Below are positions 32,201-42,761 of a stretch of 64,000 nucleotides of DNA, piece after piece. A program made the translations under genes and the position numbers. The DNA is from Zizania palustris. Its lineage: Eukaryota; Streptophyta; Magnoliopsida; Poales; Poaceae. Where the stretch lies: assembly GCA_019279435.1 (NCBI GenBank), contig JAAALK010000082.1:23159034-23223033 (forward strand), read 5' to 3'. The first letter of the stretch is position 1, and the number at the start of each line of letters is the position of its first letter. A model generated the notes under the pieces. It did not search any database, was not told the DNA's origin, and saw only the letters and a program-made list of their open reading frames with translations.

Positions 32201-32732
32201 TTCGTGGAGAGCCGAAGGTCGATCTGCGATCAAGGCTTGGATTGATGAAGGCCAACGTCAAAAACAAGTTCGGAGTCAAGCTTCGAGCAGTCAGCCTCCT
32301 CCGACTCCGCAGGTTTAGGATTATTTAGGATTTTTTGATTATGTAAAGCTGATGCTTGTAAATATTTATCAATGAAAGTCTTGTTTGTCATATTTTTAGG
32401 CTTTGTCTCTTATGGAAGATATCGAAGTGTTAGAGCTTAACAGCGAACTTCGCTCACTGTGGAACACCTTCGAACTTCTAAAGAGTTATAAGCGTCCTCG
32501 ATTTCTTATTCCTCGAGATGACTCCGGCGTTATTGCGCCCGAAGTAATCAAAGACATATTGTCTTATATTAAAGAGGAAGATAAAGAGATTGACGCAAAC
32601 ACCTCGTCTTCTGAAGACACTAATTGGTCTGAAGACGAAGGTGAAGCCCAAAATAAGAGATCTGAAGATCTTAGAAGCTGGGAGAGAAGCCCTGAGCGGC
32701 TTCGAACTTGGGCCGAGCTTCAACAAGAATGA
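29248..32732 (+). CDS. Element B antisense gene (Transposase_28-like), five exons
   Basis: This gene is opposite in strand to the retrotransposon that carries it. Exons are 29248-30193, 30262-30915, 30984-31411, 31488-32312 and 32400-32732. All four introns begin GT and end AG, are 68-87 bp long and AT-rich, and their phases (1, 1, 0, 0) keep a single frame. Exon 1 has an Ala-rich start and then PGEVVVFEAFFEAGLGLP and LPQLSPNAVARLAIFEWALR, resembling Pfam 'putative gypsy type transposon'. Exons 2 and 3 are acidic, Ser/Pro-rich linkers. Exon 4 is a long coiled coil (SAERRARQSLEAAKKELEAE) plus a conserved GVLEYFGTTG block. Exon 5 is acidic. A one-base deletion near 32730, relative to C, puts TGA at 32730-32732 about 48 codons early. 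Function unknown. Confidence 0.8.
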
Positions 32733-33244
32733 AGGATTTTAGAGCTTCGAAGGGGAGGAAGAGAGTTAAACGTAAAGTTCTTAGAACTTCCGATGTTGGA
32801 ACTAGTCGTTCCACCCCTAGCTCTCGGGACCGAAGAGGTCTCCGATTCCTTCTTGGTATAGATACCAATTTTTCATAATGTAATTTGTAAACACATTTGT
32901 TTCAATAATGAATGCCGATTTAAAATTGTCTCCATATTTACTAGCCCCTCTTTGGGTATAAGCAACTTCGAACTGTATTCAAAGATGGTTATGCGCAAAG
33001 AAAAAACTTCGGAGTACAATTTTTTGGGGGTTCGGAGCCCCTCTGTCATTTAAAGATCTTTTGAAATCTTATGAAATGTCTTCGACCTTTGTAGTCAGAA
33101 GAATGGTAACTTGGTACCTTTGTTTTATGAAAGAAATCAATTGAGATAACTTTCAGGACACTTTAGTGTCTTAAGAATTTTGTCACTTCGGACTTATATG
33201 AACAGACATTCGAAGCTCATGGCTTAAATGCTGTTTTGCTTTAG
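32733..33244 (+). other. Element B antisense gene tail and 3' region
   Basis: Up to about 32878 the former end of exon 5 can be read in another frame, ending RRGLRFLLGIDTNFS-like and TAA at 32876-32878. Beyond that lies a non-coding stretch with TTTTTGGGGGTTCGGAGCCCC, whose counterpart occurs in C at about 59070-59110. No gene was seen after 32878. Confidence 0.6.
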
Positions 33245-33760
33245 CCATCTTCGGCTATTTTTGCAGAAGTCTACCAGCCGTAGCTTGGACTTCGCAGAAA
33301 TTGTAGCCACCTTCGGCTATTTTTGCAGAAGTCTACCAGCCGGAGCTTGGACTTCGCAGAATTTGTAGCCACCTTCGGCTATTTTTGCAGAAGTCTACCA
33401 ACCGGAGCTTGGACTTCGCAGAGTTTGGCCAACTTGGGCTCTTTTTTGCAGAAGTCTACCAGCCGGAGCTTGGACTTCGCAGAATTTGGCCAACTTGGGC
33501 TCTTTTTTGCAGAAGTCTACCAGCCGGAGCTTGGACTTCGCAGAATTTGGCCAACTTGGGCTCTTTTTTGCAGAAGTCTACCAGCCGGAGCTTGGACTTC
33601 GCAGAATTTGGCCACCTTCGGCTCTTTTTACGGAAGTCTGACAAGCTGCAGCTTGGACTCCGCAGATTTTGGCCACCTTCGGCTCTTTTTACGGAAGTCT
33701 ACCAGCCGAAGCTTGGACTCCGTAGAATGTGGTATTGGCTCTTTTACGGATGCCTACAAG
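33245..33760 (-). repeat. Element B tandem repeat, 61-62-bp unit, about 8-9 copies
   Basis: The word GCAGAAGTCTACCAGCCGG recurs at about 33263, 33325, 33387, 33448, 33509 and 33570, with variants (ACGGAAGTCT) at about 33631 and 33692 and a degenerate last unit near 33746. Each unit includes GGCCACCTTCGGCTCTTTTT, the reverse complement of the core shared with A and C. The array lies between the integrase stop and the 3' end of the antisense gene. Confidence 0.9.
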
Positions 33761-33983
33761 GTATCAGCTTGGGCTCCGGATGGATTTCAGCCACCACACC
33801 GGAGGCTTCGACTTTATGGGTACGAAGTCCGGAAATACAACCCAGCTTAATGACACTTCCCTCTCGATCGACTTCTGTCCCAGCGCGTCCGCTCGGGAAA
33901 CTAGGAGTGTCAAGGGGAAGGCAACCATCAGGGTGTATGCTTTATTAATTTAGAGGTGATTACAAGCGAATTACAAGGAGCCC

Positions 33984-35393
33984 TTATGCGAAGTATCTCT
34001 TTAGGTGCTCCGCATGCCAAGTATGTGCTAACTCTTCACCTTCTAAATTAGCTAATTTGAATGAACCAGGGCGCCCCGAGCGGACGATTAGATATGGACC
34101 TTCCCATTTATTGCCTAACTTCCCTGGTGCTATAATGCTTCGTAGAACAAGATGACCCGGCCTTAACTCGCTGAGCTTAACCTTCGGGTCATACCAAGTC
34201 TTCGTCTGCTGATGATACTTTGATAAATTGGCTACAGCTCGAAGCCTTGTCTCTTCTGACAAATCTAACGAAGCTTGTCTTTCTTCTTCGATGTCTGGTT
34301 CGATGCTGCGAAATGATCCCCCTTTGAGCTCCGTTGGAGTCATAGCTTCATCTCCGAATAGCAGTCTGAACGGAGTAAAACCTGTGGACCTTGTTTGCGT
34401 AGTCCGAATGGACCACAGAATCTTCGGAAGCTCTTCGGTCCACAGTCCCTTTGATAGTCCTACTATTCTTCGATTTAGCCCTGATAAGATATTTCCATTG
34501 GCTCGCTCAACTGCTCCATTTGACTGAGGATGTCTCACTGCAGCAAAACATAGTTGAATGCCTAGGTCTTCGCAAAACTTCCTGAAGGGTTCTGCGTCGA
34601 ACTGTGTTCCATTATCAACTGTGAGATATCTAGGCACTCCGAACCGACAAATAATGTTCTTCCAGAAGAATTTCTGTACATTATTCGAAGTGATAGCTGT
34701 TAAGGGCTCTGCTTCGACCCACTTAGAAAAATATTCGATAGCTACCACTGCGAACTTCAGATTTCCCTTTGCTAACGGAAAGGGACCAATTAGATCCATA
34801 CCCCATCTGGCCATAGGCCATACCGGAGCAATGACTTGAAGAGCTGTTGGTGGGCGATGACTCCGTCGACCCATCCACTGGCATCCTTGACAAGTGCGGA
34901 CCAAGCTCTCCGCATCAGCTGTTATTGTGGGCCAATAAAGCCCCTGGCGAAGTGTTTTTCCTGCCAGAGCTCTAGGGGCTAAATGACTTCCACAAAGGCC
35001 TTCGTGAATTTCTCGAAGAATTTCTTGGCCTTCGGCTTGAGATATACATCGGAGTAGAGGGGAACATACTCCGGCCTTGTATAATATACCGTTGATTAAC
35101 TGATAGTTTCTTGCTCTGATCTTTAATCTTGACAATTGGGGCTCTTCGGGCAAATTTGTTCCTCCTTGCAAGAGTTCTATGATTGAATCTTTCCAATCTG
35201 CACTAGGAATGCAGAGAATCTCTGCAGAAGCAACTTGTGGCACCGAAGGTATATTGAGCTCCTCATAGAAAGCTTCGTCAGGCACATCCACAGCTCCGGC
35301 AGCAGCCTTTGCTAAAATGTCCGCTTGCACATTTTCAGCTCTTGGTATACTCCGAATGGAAATACCCTTGAAATGTGCTTCGATCTTGCGAAT
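33984..35393 (-). pseudogene. int: Element B integrase, in frame with gag-pol but after one stop
   Basis: The minus-strand frame is continuous with 39380-35394 and separated only by TAA 35394-35396. It holds the end of the second RNase H, the zinc-binding EGLCGSHLAPRALAGK and TCQGCQWMGRRSHRPP, the catalytic core with WGMDLIGPFPLAKG, LTVDNGTQFDAEPF and HPQSNGAVERANGNIL, and the C-terminal NKWEGPYLIVRSGRPGSFK. It ends in HLKRYFA-stop. All catalytic D, D and E residues are present, and no frameshift is visible. Confidence 0.92.
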
Positions 35394-38300
35394 TTATTCC
35401 AAGTACTTTGCAAGCTGTGGATGTCGGACTTGGAAACTTTTGTCCACGTGCCCTGCTACTATCTGAGAATCTGTTTTTATAATTATCCTTGTAGCCCCTA
35501 GAGCACGTGCTTTCCGGAGTCCCAACAAAATTCCTTCGTACTCCGCTATATTATTGGTAGACTTAAAGTTGAGTCTTGCGGAGTACATTGCTCTTTGTCC
35601 TGATGGTGAAATTAATACTGCCCCAATGCCTGCTCCGGATGCTTGGAAAGCCCCATCGGAATAAATAGTCCAAACTCCGTCATCTGATTTCTCCGGAGTC
35701 AACTTCGCAGGTGGAGTCCACTCTGCTACGAAGTCTGCTAGGACTTGAGATTTGATAGCTGTCCTTGCCAGGAAAGATATGCCGAAGGGTGCTAGTTCTA
35801 CTGCCCACTTTCCAATTCTTCCAGTGGAATCTTTGCTTCGGAGCATATCTCCTAAAGGATACGAAGTTGGTACAATTACATTGTGAGCCAAAAAATAATG
35901 TCTTAGCTTCCTCGAAGCCATTATCAGAGCATAAACGAACTTCTCAAGTTCGGAGTATCTTGTCTTCGCTCCTGACAATGCTTCGGATACAAAATAGACA
36001 GGATTTTGGACCAACTTCCCATTGATATCAGCTTCTCTGACAAGGACTGCGCTGACAGCTGAGCCTGTGGCTGCAAGATACAAAAGTAGGGTTTCGTCCG
36101 CAATAGGCACCGTAAGTGTAGCAAGATTGCTGAGATAATCTTTAATATCTTCGAAGCTTTTCTGACACTCCGGTGTCCATGCAAAATCTTCGGACCCTTT
36201 CAAAGCTTTAAAGATTGGCAAGCTCTTCTCCGCAGACCTTGATAAAAACCTGCTAAGTGCGGCCAGACGTCCGGTCAGCTTTTGCACTTGCTTTACATTC
36301 TCCGGAGGAGCCATCTTCTGCAGCGCAGTTATTTGAGTAGGGCTAGCTTCAATTCCCCTGCTTGAAACTAAGTACCCTAACAACTTTCCAGCCTTAGCTC
36401 CGAATATACATTTTTCGGGGTTAAGACGGATCCCACATGCTCGAAGGCTATTGAATGTTTCTGCTAAGTCTAGGCTATGTTGGTGCTTTAAAGCACTCTT
36501 TATTACAATATCATCCATATAGGCCTCCACATTGCGACCTAGTTGATGACCTAGAGCCTTAGCAACTAATCTTAAAAAAGTAGCCCCGGCATTTCTTAGG
36601 CCGAAGGGCATTCTTACATAGCAGAAGACTCCCGAAGGAGTTACAAAGCTCGTCTTGATTTCATCTTCGCGCTTCAACCATATTTGATGATAACCGGAAT
36701 ACGCGTCGAGGAAGCTTAGTAACTCCGAACCTGCAGTGGAGTCAACTAGTTGATCAATTCGGGGCATGGGGTAGGGGTCACGTGGGCACGCTTTATTCAA
36801 AGATGTGAAATCAATGCACATGCGCCACTTTCCGGAGGACTTCTTCCTGACGAAGACTGGGTTGGCTAACCATTCTGTATGGGCCACTTCTCTGATAATC
36901 CCAGCCTTCAACAGTTTTTCAACTTCGTCCTTAGCTAGAGCAGCTCTCTCTGCGGACATCTTCCGGAGCCCTTGTCGAACAGGCCGGGCCTTCGGGTTTA
37001 CAAGCAAGCTGTGCTCAATAATATCCCGATCGACTCCGGTGATATCTTCGTCAGACCAAGCGAAGACATCCAAATTTTCTTCTACGACCTTTTCCAAGGA
37101 AGTTGCAACTTCGGGAGGTAAATCTTTACCAAATTGAAAAGTGTATTCTTTACCATGTTTAACAATGACCTTCGTTGCAATCTCTCCTTCGGGACTTGGT
37201 CTTGGAAATGACTTCTTCGAAGCTTCGGAGGAGGCTGAAAAAATTTCTCCATTATCTTGGACACTGTTTACTTGCCTCGGATCAAGAGGAGGACCATGAC
37301 CGTATTCTGCCCTCCGAGCTATGGCTTGATCTCCGAAGATTGTCAGAACTCCTGATTGTGTGGGCATCTTCATGCACAAGTAGTTGTGATGCGCCACAGC
37401 TCCGAACTGATTCAACATGCCTCGCCCGAAGATGACATTATAAGCATACGGGGCATCCACCACATCAAAGATAACTTCTTCAGTTCGGGCTAGTAAACCT
37501 TCTCCGAAGGTTACTTCCAGGCCTATCTGGCCAAGTGCATCTAGCGGAGGTCCTGCGAAGCCTTGCAGAGGACGAGCCGCTGGGAGGAGATGCTTCCGGG
37601 AAATGCATAACTGATCGAAGGCTTGCACAAATATGATATCTGCCGAGCTACCTCCGTCAATTAGCACCCTTCGGACTTCTGTTCCTGCAATATCAGCAGT
37701 AATAACCAATGGATCTGCATGCGGGAACTTGATACCAGCTGCATCCTCCGCAGAGAAAGATATTGGAACATGAGACCACTCCGGCATTGCAGTTGCAGAT
37801 GACGAAGTCCCAATGTGGCCTACTTCTCGAACGTACTCTCTTCGCTGTCTCTTGGACATGCTTCCGAGGGTACCTCCTCCGGAGATAGGGAGAACTACTC
37901 TCTTCCCTCTATCTTGCCCTTCTTCTTGCTTCGGAGGTGGCATAACATTGGCCACCGGAGGATGCCTTGCAGCATCAAAATTTTCTATCCGTGCCACAGC
38001 CTGGACCGGCTCCGAGCGCACTGCTGCTGCTGGACTTCGGTCGGTACTACCTCGACCCGAAGTTCTCTCCAAGTATTCTCCCCGAAGGGTAAGAATAGCC
38101 TTGCAGGTGTCAGTTGCATGGCTTCGATTCTCTCCATGAATACAGCAAAAAAGGGTCTGGCCCTTGCCGGCCGTTTTCCCTGGTGGCCTCCAACCGCTGG
38201 ACTTGTTCCCCGCAGACTGTGGAGCTCTTGGTGCAAACTTCTGCGGGGGTGCAATGTTTAAGACTTCAGAGCGAGGGTGCTTTTGCCCTCTTCTTCTATC

Positions 38301-39380
38301 ATGTTGCACTTCGGAGACTGGTTCTTGCGGCTGAGCCGAAGTCTTCACCTCTGCTTTAACTTCTGTCAATACTGTCGAAGTAGCAGTAGTCCTCCGAAGC
38401 CAACCTTCTTCTGACTTCGAGTATTCCTCGAAGTACGACATCAGCTGTGATACTGTGGTGATGCTCTTCCGATGCAGTTTATCTAGAAGACCTTTATGAC
38501 TGACGCCTTCTCGAGCCGCATCAACCACCGAGGATGTGGACAGCCCCCGAATTTGCGACTTCGTGTGAGCGAAGCGCTTGAAGTACTGCCTCAATGTTTC
38601 TCCGGGGAGCTGTTTCACTTGGAAAAGGCTTCCTGTCGACATGGGGGGCACGAAGGTGCCCTGAAAGTTACTTATGAACTTCTTCTTCAACTGTGACCAC
38701 GAAGCGATCGATCCTGGCTTTAAAGACCAGAACCATCTCAACGCCACTCCTTGAAGGGCCAACGGGAAGCACTTTGCCATAGTTTCTCTGTCTCCGCCAC
38801 TAGCCTCAATTGCTAGGGCATAAGAACGTGCAAACTCACTGGGATCTTCGTCTCTGGCATATTTGCAAAGCTTCGAAGCTTTGAACTTCGGATCGAAGCG
38901 AACCTTCTGAAGCTCGGGATGCAACGGAGATTCATTGTCGTAAGAAGCGTTCTCCGGGGCTTCGGGATAATCAAGATCGTCGTCTTCATGCACTTCGGGG
39001 ATAGCTGGGGTGGCTTGAGGGCGAAGCCTGTTCGCAGCCTCTTGTCGCCACCTCGCTACCTCGACTTGAAGATTGGCCATTTGAGTGGCCATGTCTCCAA
39101 GGTTATCTTCATCTCCTCCGGAAGGACCTTCCGGGTCTTGAGAACTGGTATGATCAGTTTGAATCGGAATGGAGGGTGGCAGAGTGGCTCCGGGCGATCG
39201 AAGTATGGAAGGGGTTGGCGGAGAGGTTTCGTATCCTCGAGGGATAGAAGCCCCTTGCGGAGTTTGAGGTGGAGGGATAGTCGAAGACCCTCCGACTTCG
39301 ACTGTGTCGAAGGGTATCTCTCCGGAGATCCGAGAGGACCTCCGAGTGGGATTGCGAGGTGCGCTCCGCTTAGGAGGCAT
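35394..39380 (-). pseudogene. gag-pol: Element B gag-protease-RT-RNase H-second RNase H
   Basis: This one uninterrupted minus-strand frame of 1328 codons starts at ATG 39380 (MPPKRS). Gag occupies about residues 1-460, with helical segment VARWRQEAANRL and the Cys/His knuckle CCIHGENRSHATDTC. The protease active site VLIDGGSSADIIF is centred on Asp 575. RT runs about 740-1000, with KWRMCIDFTSLNKACP, YSGYHQIWLK and intact YMDD at 954-957. The RT-linked RNase H (LLYLAATGSAVSAVLV) lacks the usual first Asp. The second RNase H begins WTIYSDGAFQASGAG, with Asp 1242. TAA at 35394-35396 ends the frame in KYLE, where relatives have a second Glu, so a GAA to TAA change is likely. A single gag-pol frame is usual for Tat elements. 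Confidence 0.93.
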
Positions 39381-39420
39381 AATGTAAGTAGTTGGTAGAG
39401 AACGAAGTTTTTTGGACTAG

Positions 39421-39566
39421 GTTCCCCGCGGACGGCGCCAACTGTTGGCGTAAAAGATTACGCTAACAGGTTTCTGTAGAAAAGAAACTAACAAACAAAA
39501 TGTTTGCGAAGCAAACTGTTCTAAGCCTCCGAACCCACGACCACGTGCCCCACGGACGGCGCCAAC
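39421..39566 (-). repeat. Duplicated LTR end and primer site in element B
   Basis: Between the complete 5' LTR and gag there is a second, partial copy of the LTR's last 91 bp (39443-39533). It is preceded by a primer site (39549-39566 on the minus strand) and followed by another (39421-39442). Both primer sites begin GTTGGCGCCGTCCG. Bases 39534-39548 match neither. The fragment differs from the LTR by one base (CAAACAAAA against CAAACGAAA). Confidence 0.9.
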
Positions 39567-40061
39567 TGTTGGCGTAAAAGATTACGCTAACAGGTTTCTG
39601 TAGAAAAGAAACTAACAAACGAAATGTTTGCGAAGCAAACTGTTCTAAGCCTCCGAAAGGATAATAGCTTAGAATAGTTCGAAAGTGTGTATTGAATCAC
39701 TTGTAATCGGTCCCTATTACAGGGTGAAATAGGGGGTATTTATAGGCCTAAACATTAAGGAAAAGACCTATTTACCCCTCTATTACAACCGACATTAAGG
39801 AAACTATTCGGTTTCCTTAATAGGGCTAAAATGGTAAAAGACTAATCTAATAGGATAGAAGATAAGTCTTCCATCTTAGCTGGCGGAAAAGATCCTGAAG
39901 GGCTTTGGTTCGAAGACATACTTCGAACTAGTGCCTGTCTTCGGGCTTCGAACGAGGTTCTGGGCATCTTCGAAGATGGTCTTCGGACAATCTTCGAACT
40001 GGTTGACTGTCTTTATGCTGCTTCGGCAATAACCCCGAAGATGAGATATTTTCCCCCAACA
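39567..40061 (-). repeat. Element B 5' LTR
   Basis: This 495-bp copy is nearly identical to 28274-28769. On the minus strand it starts TGTTGGGGGAAAATATC and ends TTTTACGCCAACA, with TATAAATACC in the middle. CTTTG follows at 40062-40066. Confidence 0.95.
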
Positions 40062-41811
40062 CTTTGGTTATATATTCACCAGGAATGGAAATGAAAGCAT
40101 ATCGGTTTTGTCCAAAGGTTTACATAGGGTTACAAGATACCAGCATCTCAGTTCACACCCATCCTACTCGAAACCCAAGGGCTAGACCTTATTCTTTGAA
40201 TAGACTGGTTATTCGAGCATCATGGTCGCTTCAATTGCTCCAAGAGAATAATAACTCTAAAAGGTCCTAATGGAAAATAAGTGACCCATATATTTGGTTG
40301 GAGAGAGACTCAAGGTTGATCCTACCCTAATTAATGAACATGCCATCAATGTTGATGATGTACTAGTTGTGAACAAGTATGTCAAAGATCTTCTAGACAA
40401 ACCAACGAGTATGCCCCCTAATAAAAGAAGATAGTTCTCCAAGGAACTTTCACCCGTTGCACTCGCTACCCTAGTGGTGCAACCTACTTTAGAGGCCTAG
40501 ACTCATGAAGCTCAAGTCGATGATGTTGAAATAGAAATAATAAAAGACAACTTAATGCAAAGAAAAAATAAAGAATTTAAGATTGATGATCAAGGTGCCT
40601 TATGGATTAATCAATGTCTTTGTGTGCCAGACAAGAAGAAGCTCAAAAATCTTATAATGAAAGGAGTTTATGAATTAGCCCACGCTATACATTCTGGTAG
40701 TATGAAAATGTACCAAGACTTAAAGAAAATTTTTGGTGGTCTAGAATGAAGAAAGATGTTGTAGAATATATTTGTTTCCTAGTGTGATACATGCCAAAGG
40801 GATAAAGAAGAAAATCACAAAACAACTATTTTGTTAAAACCCCAAAGAAAACTGAATGGAAATGGGAAGAAATTAGAATGTGTTTTATAATGGGATTGCC
40901 TCGTACCGAACGTGAATACGACTCTATTTGGGTAATTATAGATTGCGTCACCAAGGTAGCGCATTTTCTACCAATCAAGATTACCTACAATAGTAAGAAG
41001 ATGACCGATGTGATCATGAGTCATATTGTGTGTCAGCATGGTATGCCCATGAAAATAGTATTGGATAAAGGTACAAAGTTCACCTCTAAATTTTGGGAAA
41101 AGTTGCATGAAGCCCTGGATGCCCACTTGAATTTCAACACTGTACACCAGTTAGACGCCAATCCCCAAACTAAAAGGATCAATCAAATTATAGAATATAT
41201 GGTAAGAACTTGTGCATTGGAGTAAGACACCCTTGTGTTGGGACAAGGCCAATGAGAAAAAAGAATTTGGATCCGATGTCAATGAGTCAGCAGAGGGTAA
41301 AGTAAAGATCGTCTGCAATCATCTCCATACTGCCCAAAGTTGATAGAAGAATTACAAAAATAACAATCGACAATATCTTGAGTTTGAAGTTAGAGATCAT
41401 GTATACCTCCGGGTAACGCCCCTACATGGTGTTAGGATGTTTGGTATCTCATGAAAACTTGTGCCACGATATATTGGACCTTATCCTATTAAAGCTTGTC
41501 AAGAAGAAGTTTCTTATCAACTAGATCTACCGGCCGCACTATTAGATGTGCATAATGTGTTTCATACATCACAACTGAAGAAATGCCTACGAGTCCTAGA
41601 AGAGCAAGTGCCACTCAGAAGCGTGCATCTAGAAAGTAATCTAACATATGAAGAACACCCCACGCGAATATTGAATGAGAAAGAGACTCAAACCAAACAA
41701 AAGATCATCAAGTTCTATAAAGTACAATTGAGTAATCACACAAATATAGAGGGTACATGGGAAAGAGAAGATCATTTGCATGCAGAATACCCTACTGTTC
41801 AATGGTTGTAA
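40062..41811 (+). pseudogene. pol: Element G pol remnant: protease end, then integrase with chromodomain-type tail; RT deleted
   Basis: This resumes G after the B insertion. Up to about 40430 the protease C-terminus and the start of the RT region can be read across frames (DWLFEHHG and MPPNKR). It then jumps directly to the pre-integrase region, so RT and RNase H are missing. Frame 40555-40749 carries LWINQCLCVPDKKKLKNLIM and SGSMKMYQDLKK, and 40878-41225 the integrase core (GLPRTEREYDSIWVIIDCVTKVAHFLP, in short SIWVIIDCVTKVAHF, and KFWEKLHEALDAHL). 41461-41811 holds the C-terminus with DVHNVFHTSQLKKC and a chromodomain-like GTWEREDHLHAEYP. This order fits Tekay/Del chromoviruses, whose chromodomain targets heterochromatin. 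Confidence 0.82.
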
Positions 41812-42761
41812 AATCTTAGGATGAGATTTTTCTAAGGGGGGAGGTTTGTGACCCGCCCGACCACCTGTATAGCTAGCTTGACCCCGCTCCTCCCGTACAA
41901 GCATAGTCCATCTGATGCCAACCGGGGCATTGCGCTTGCGCAGCGCCAAGTGCATCACCCCTGCTCACCTGTACTTCCGCCCGACCTTGAGCCAACATGC
42001 TAACCTCGCTAACCACCCTGCTCAAATAGTGTGCATGCGTCGCACCACCATACATCGTCCCTGCCTCAACCCATGTGATGTTGCCATAGAACCACCATGA
42101 CAGAGCCATCCATCATCGGTCCATCGCTTTACTCGCGTACACCCATACCCACATCCACGGTTGGCTCATCATGACACCATGCGTGTGTGTAGCCCTATCA
42201 GCTTCTCTGAGCCATGTCGAGCTTCATCACCATCCGTTCCATCGCTTCAAACAACTCCGCTCCATGCCCCCATCGTGTGCCAATATTTTCGCAATAACAC
42301 CGCATGGCGTCACCCATGCCTTCCCATGGATAAGACACCTCCCCAAGCCTCAGCCAGGAGTTCCACTACCCCCATTCATATCCTCAATCCACCCTGAACA
42401 CCTCTGCATCTAACGCCTAGAGATTCGCCGTTAGTTCCACCAAAAAACGCCAGAATCCCCATTGCCACCCACATCGGTATGCCGTGATTTCTTCCTTCTC
42501 ATGGAAATTATGCCAATTATGGAAACATGTTGAAGACATCTCGGTGACTCCATTTTTGTAGCCAATTATGCCAATAATTGCCTAGAGCGCAGAAACGTCA
42601 TCAAGAAATCCCTGCGCAAGTCAAGTTCAATCTCTGAAGGTGCAGTCTTAAAGCCTTCAGTTTGAAGAAGTAATCCAAGAAAAATTGAAGTCCATCCACA
42701 ACCTTCGATTTCTAGCATTTCCACATCTCGGGGGTGAGATTCTTGTTAAGGGGGTTAGAGT
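41812..42761 (+). other. Element G 3' untranslated region with two polypurine tracts
   Basis: This is 950 bp without a credible gene. Two similar tracts stand out: GATGAGATTTTTCTAAGGGG at about 41820 and GGTGAGATTCTTGTTAAGGG at about 42733. The second directly precedes the LTR and is the likely primer for plus-strand synthesis. The first, followed by TGTGACCC, may be an older or duplicate tract. Confidence 0.65.

Larger units (their letters stand above)
28274..40061 (-). mobile_element. Element B: young Tat-lineage Ty3/gypsy retrotransposon with antisense gene
   Basis: Element B lies on the minus strand between perfect CTTTG duplications (28269-28273 and 40062-40066). Minus-strand order: 5' LTR 40061-39567, a duplicated LTR-end plus primer site (39566-39421), gag-pol 39380-33984, tandem repeat 33760-33245, the opposing gene (plus strand 29248-32732), polypurine tract CGAGGGGCTAC, 3' LTR 28769-28274. 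The LTRs differ by about two substitutions and one indel over 495 bp, the lowest divergence in the window. One internal stop interrupts gag-pol. It is the best reference for reading A and C. Confidence 0.94.

Noticed and set aside
33245..33760. CRISPR-like array
   Set aside because: Units are contiguous 61-62-bp repeats without unique spacers, in a plant retrotransposon; it is a tandem repeat.
33323..33948. Open frames of 175-187 codons with repeated LDFAEFGQLG-like text
   Set aside because: They are translations of the tandem repeat; the repetition is of DNA units, and no start or domain supports a protein.
41873..42109. Minus-strand open frame in G's 3' region
   Set aside because: Short, no domain, and within a region bounded by two polypurine tracts.
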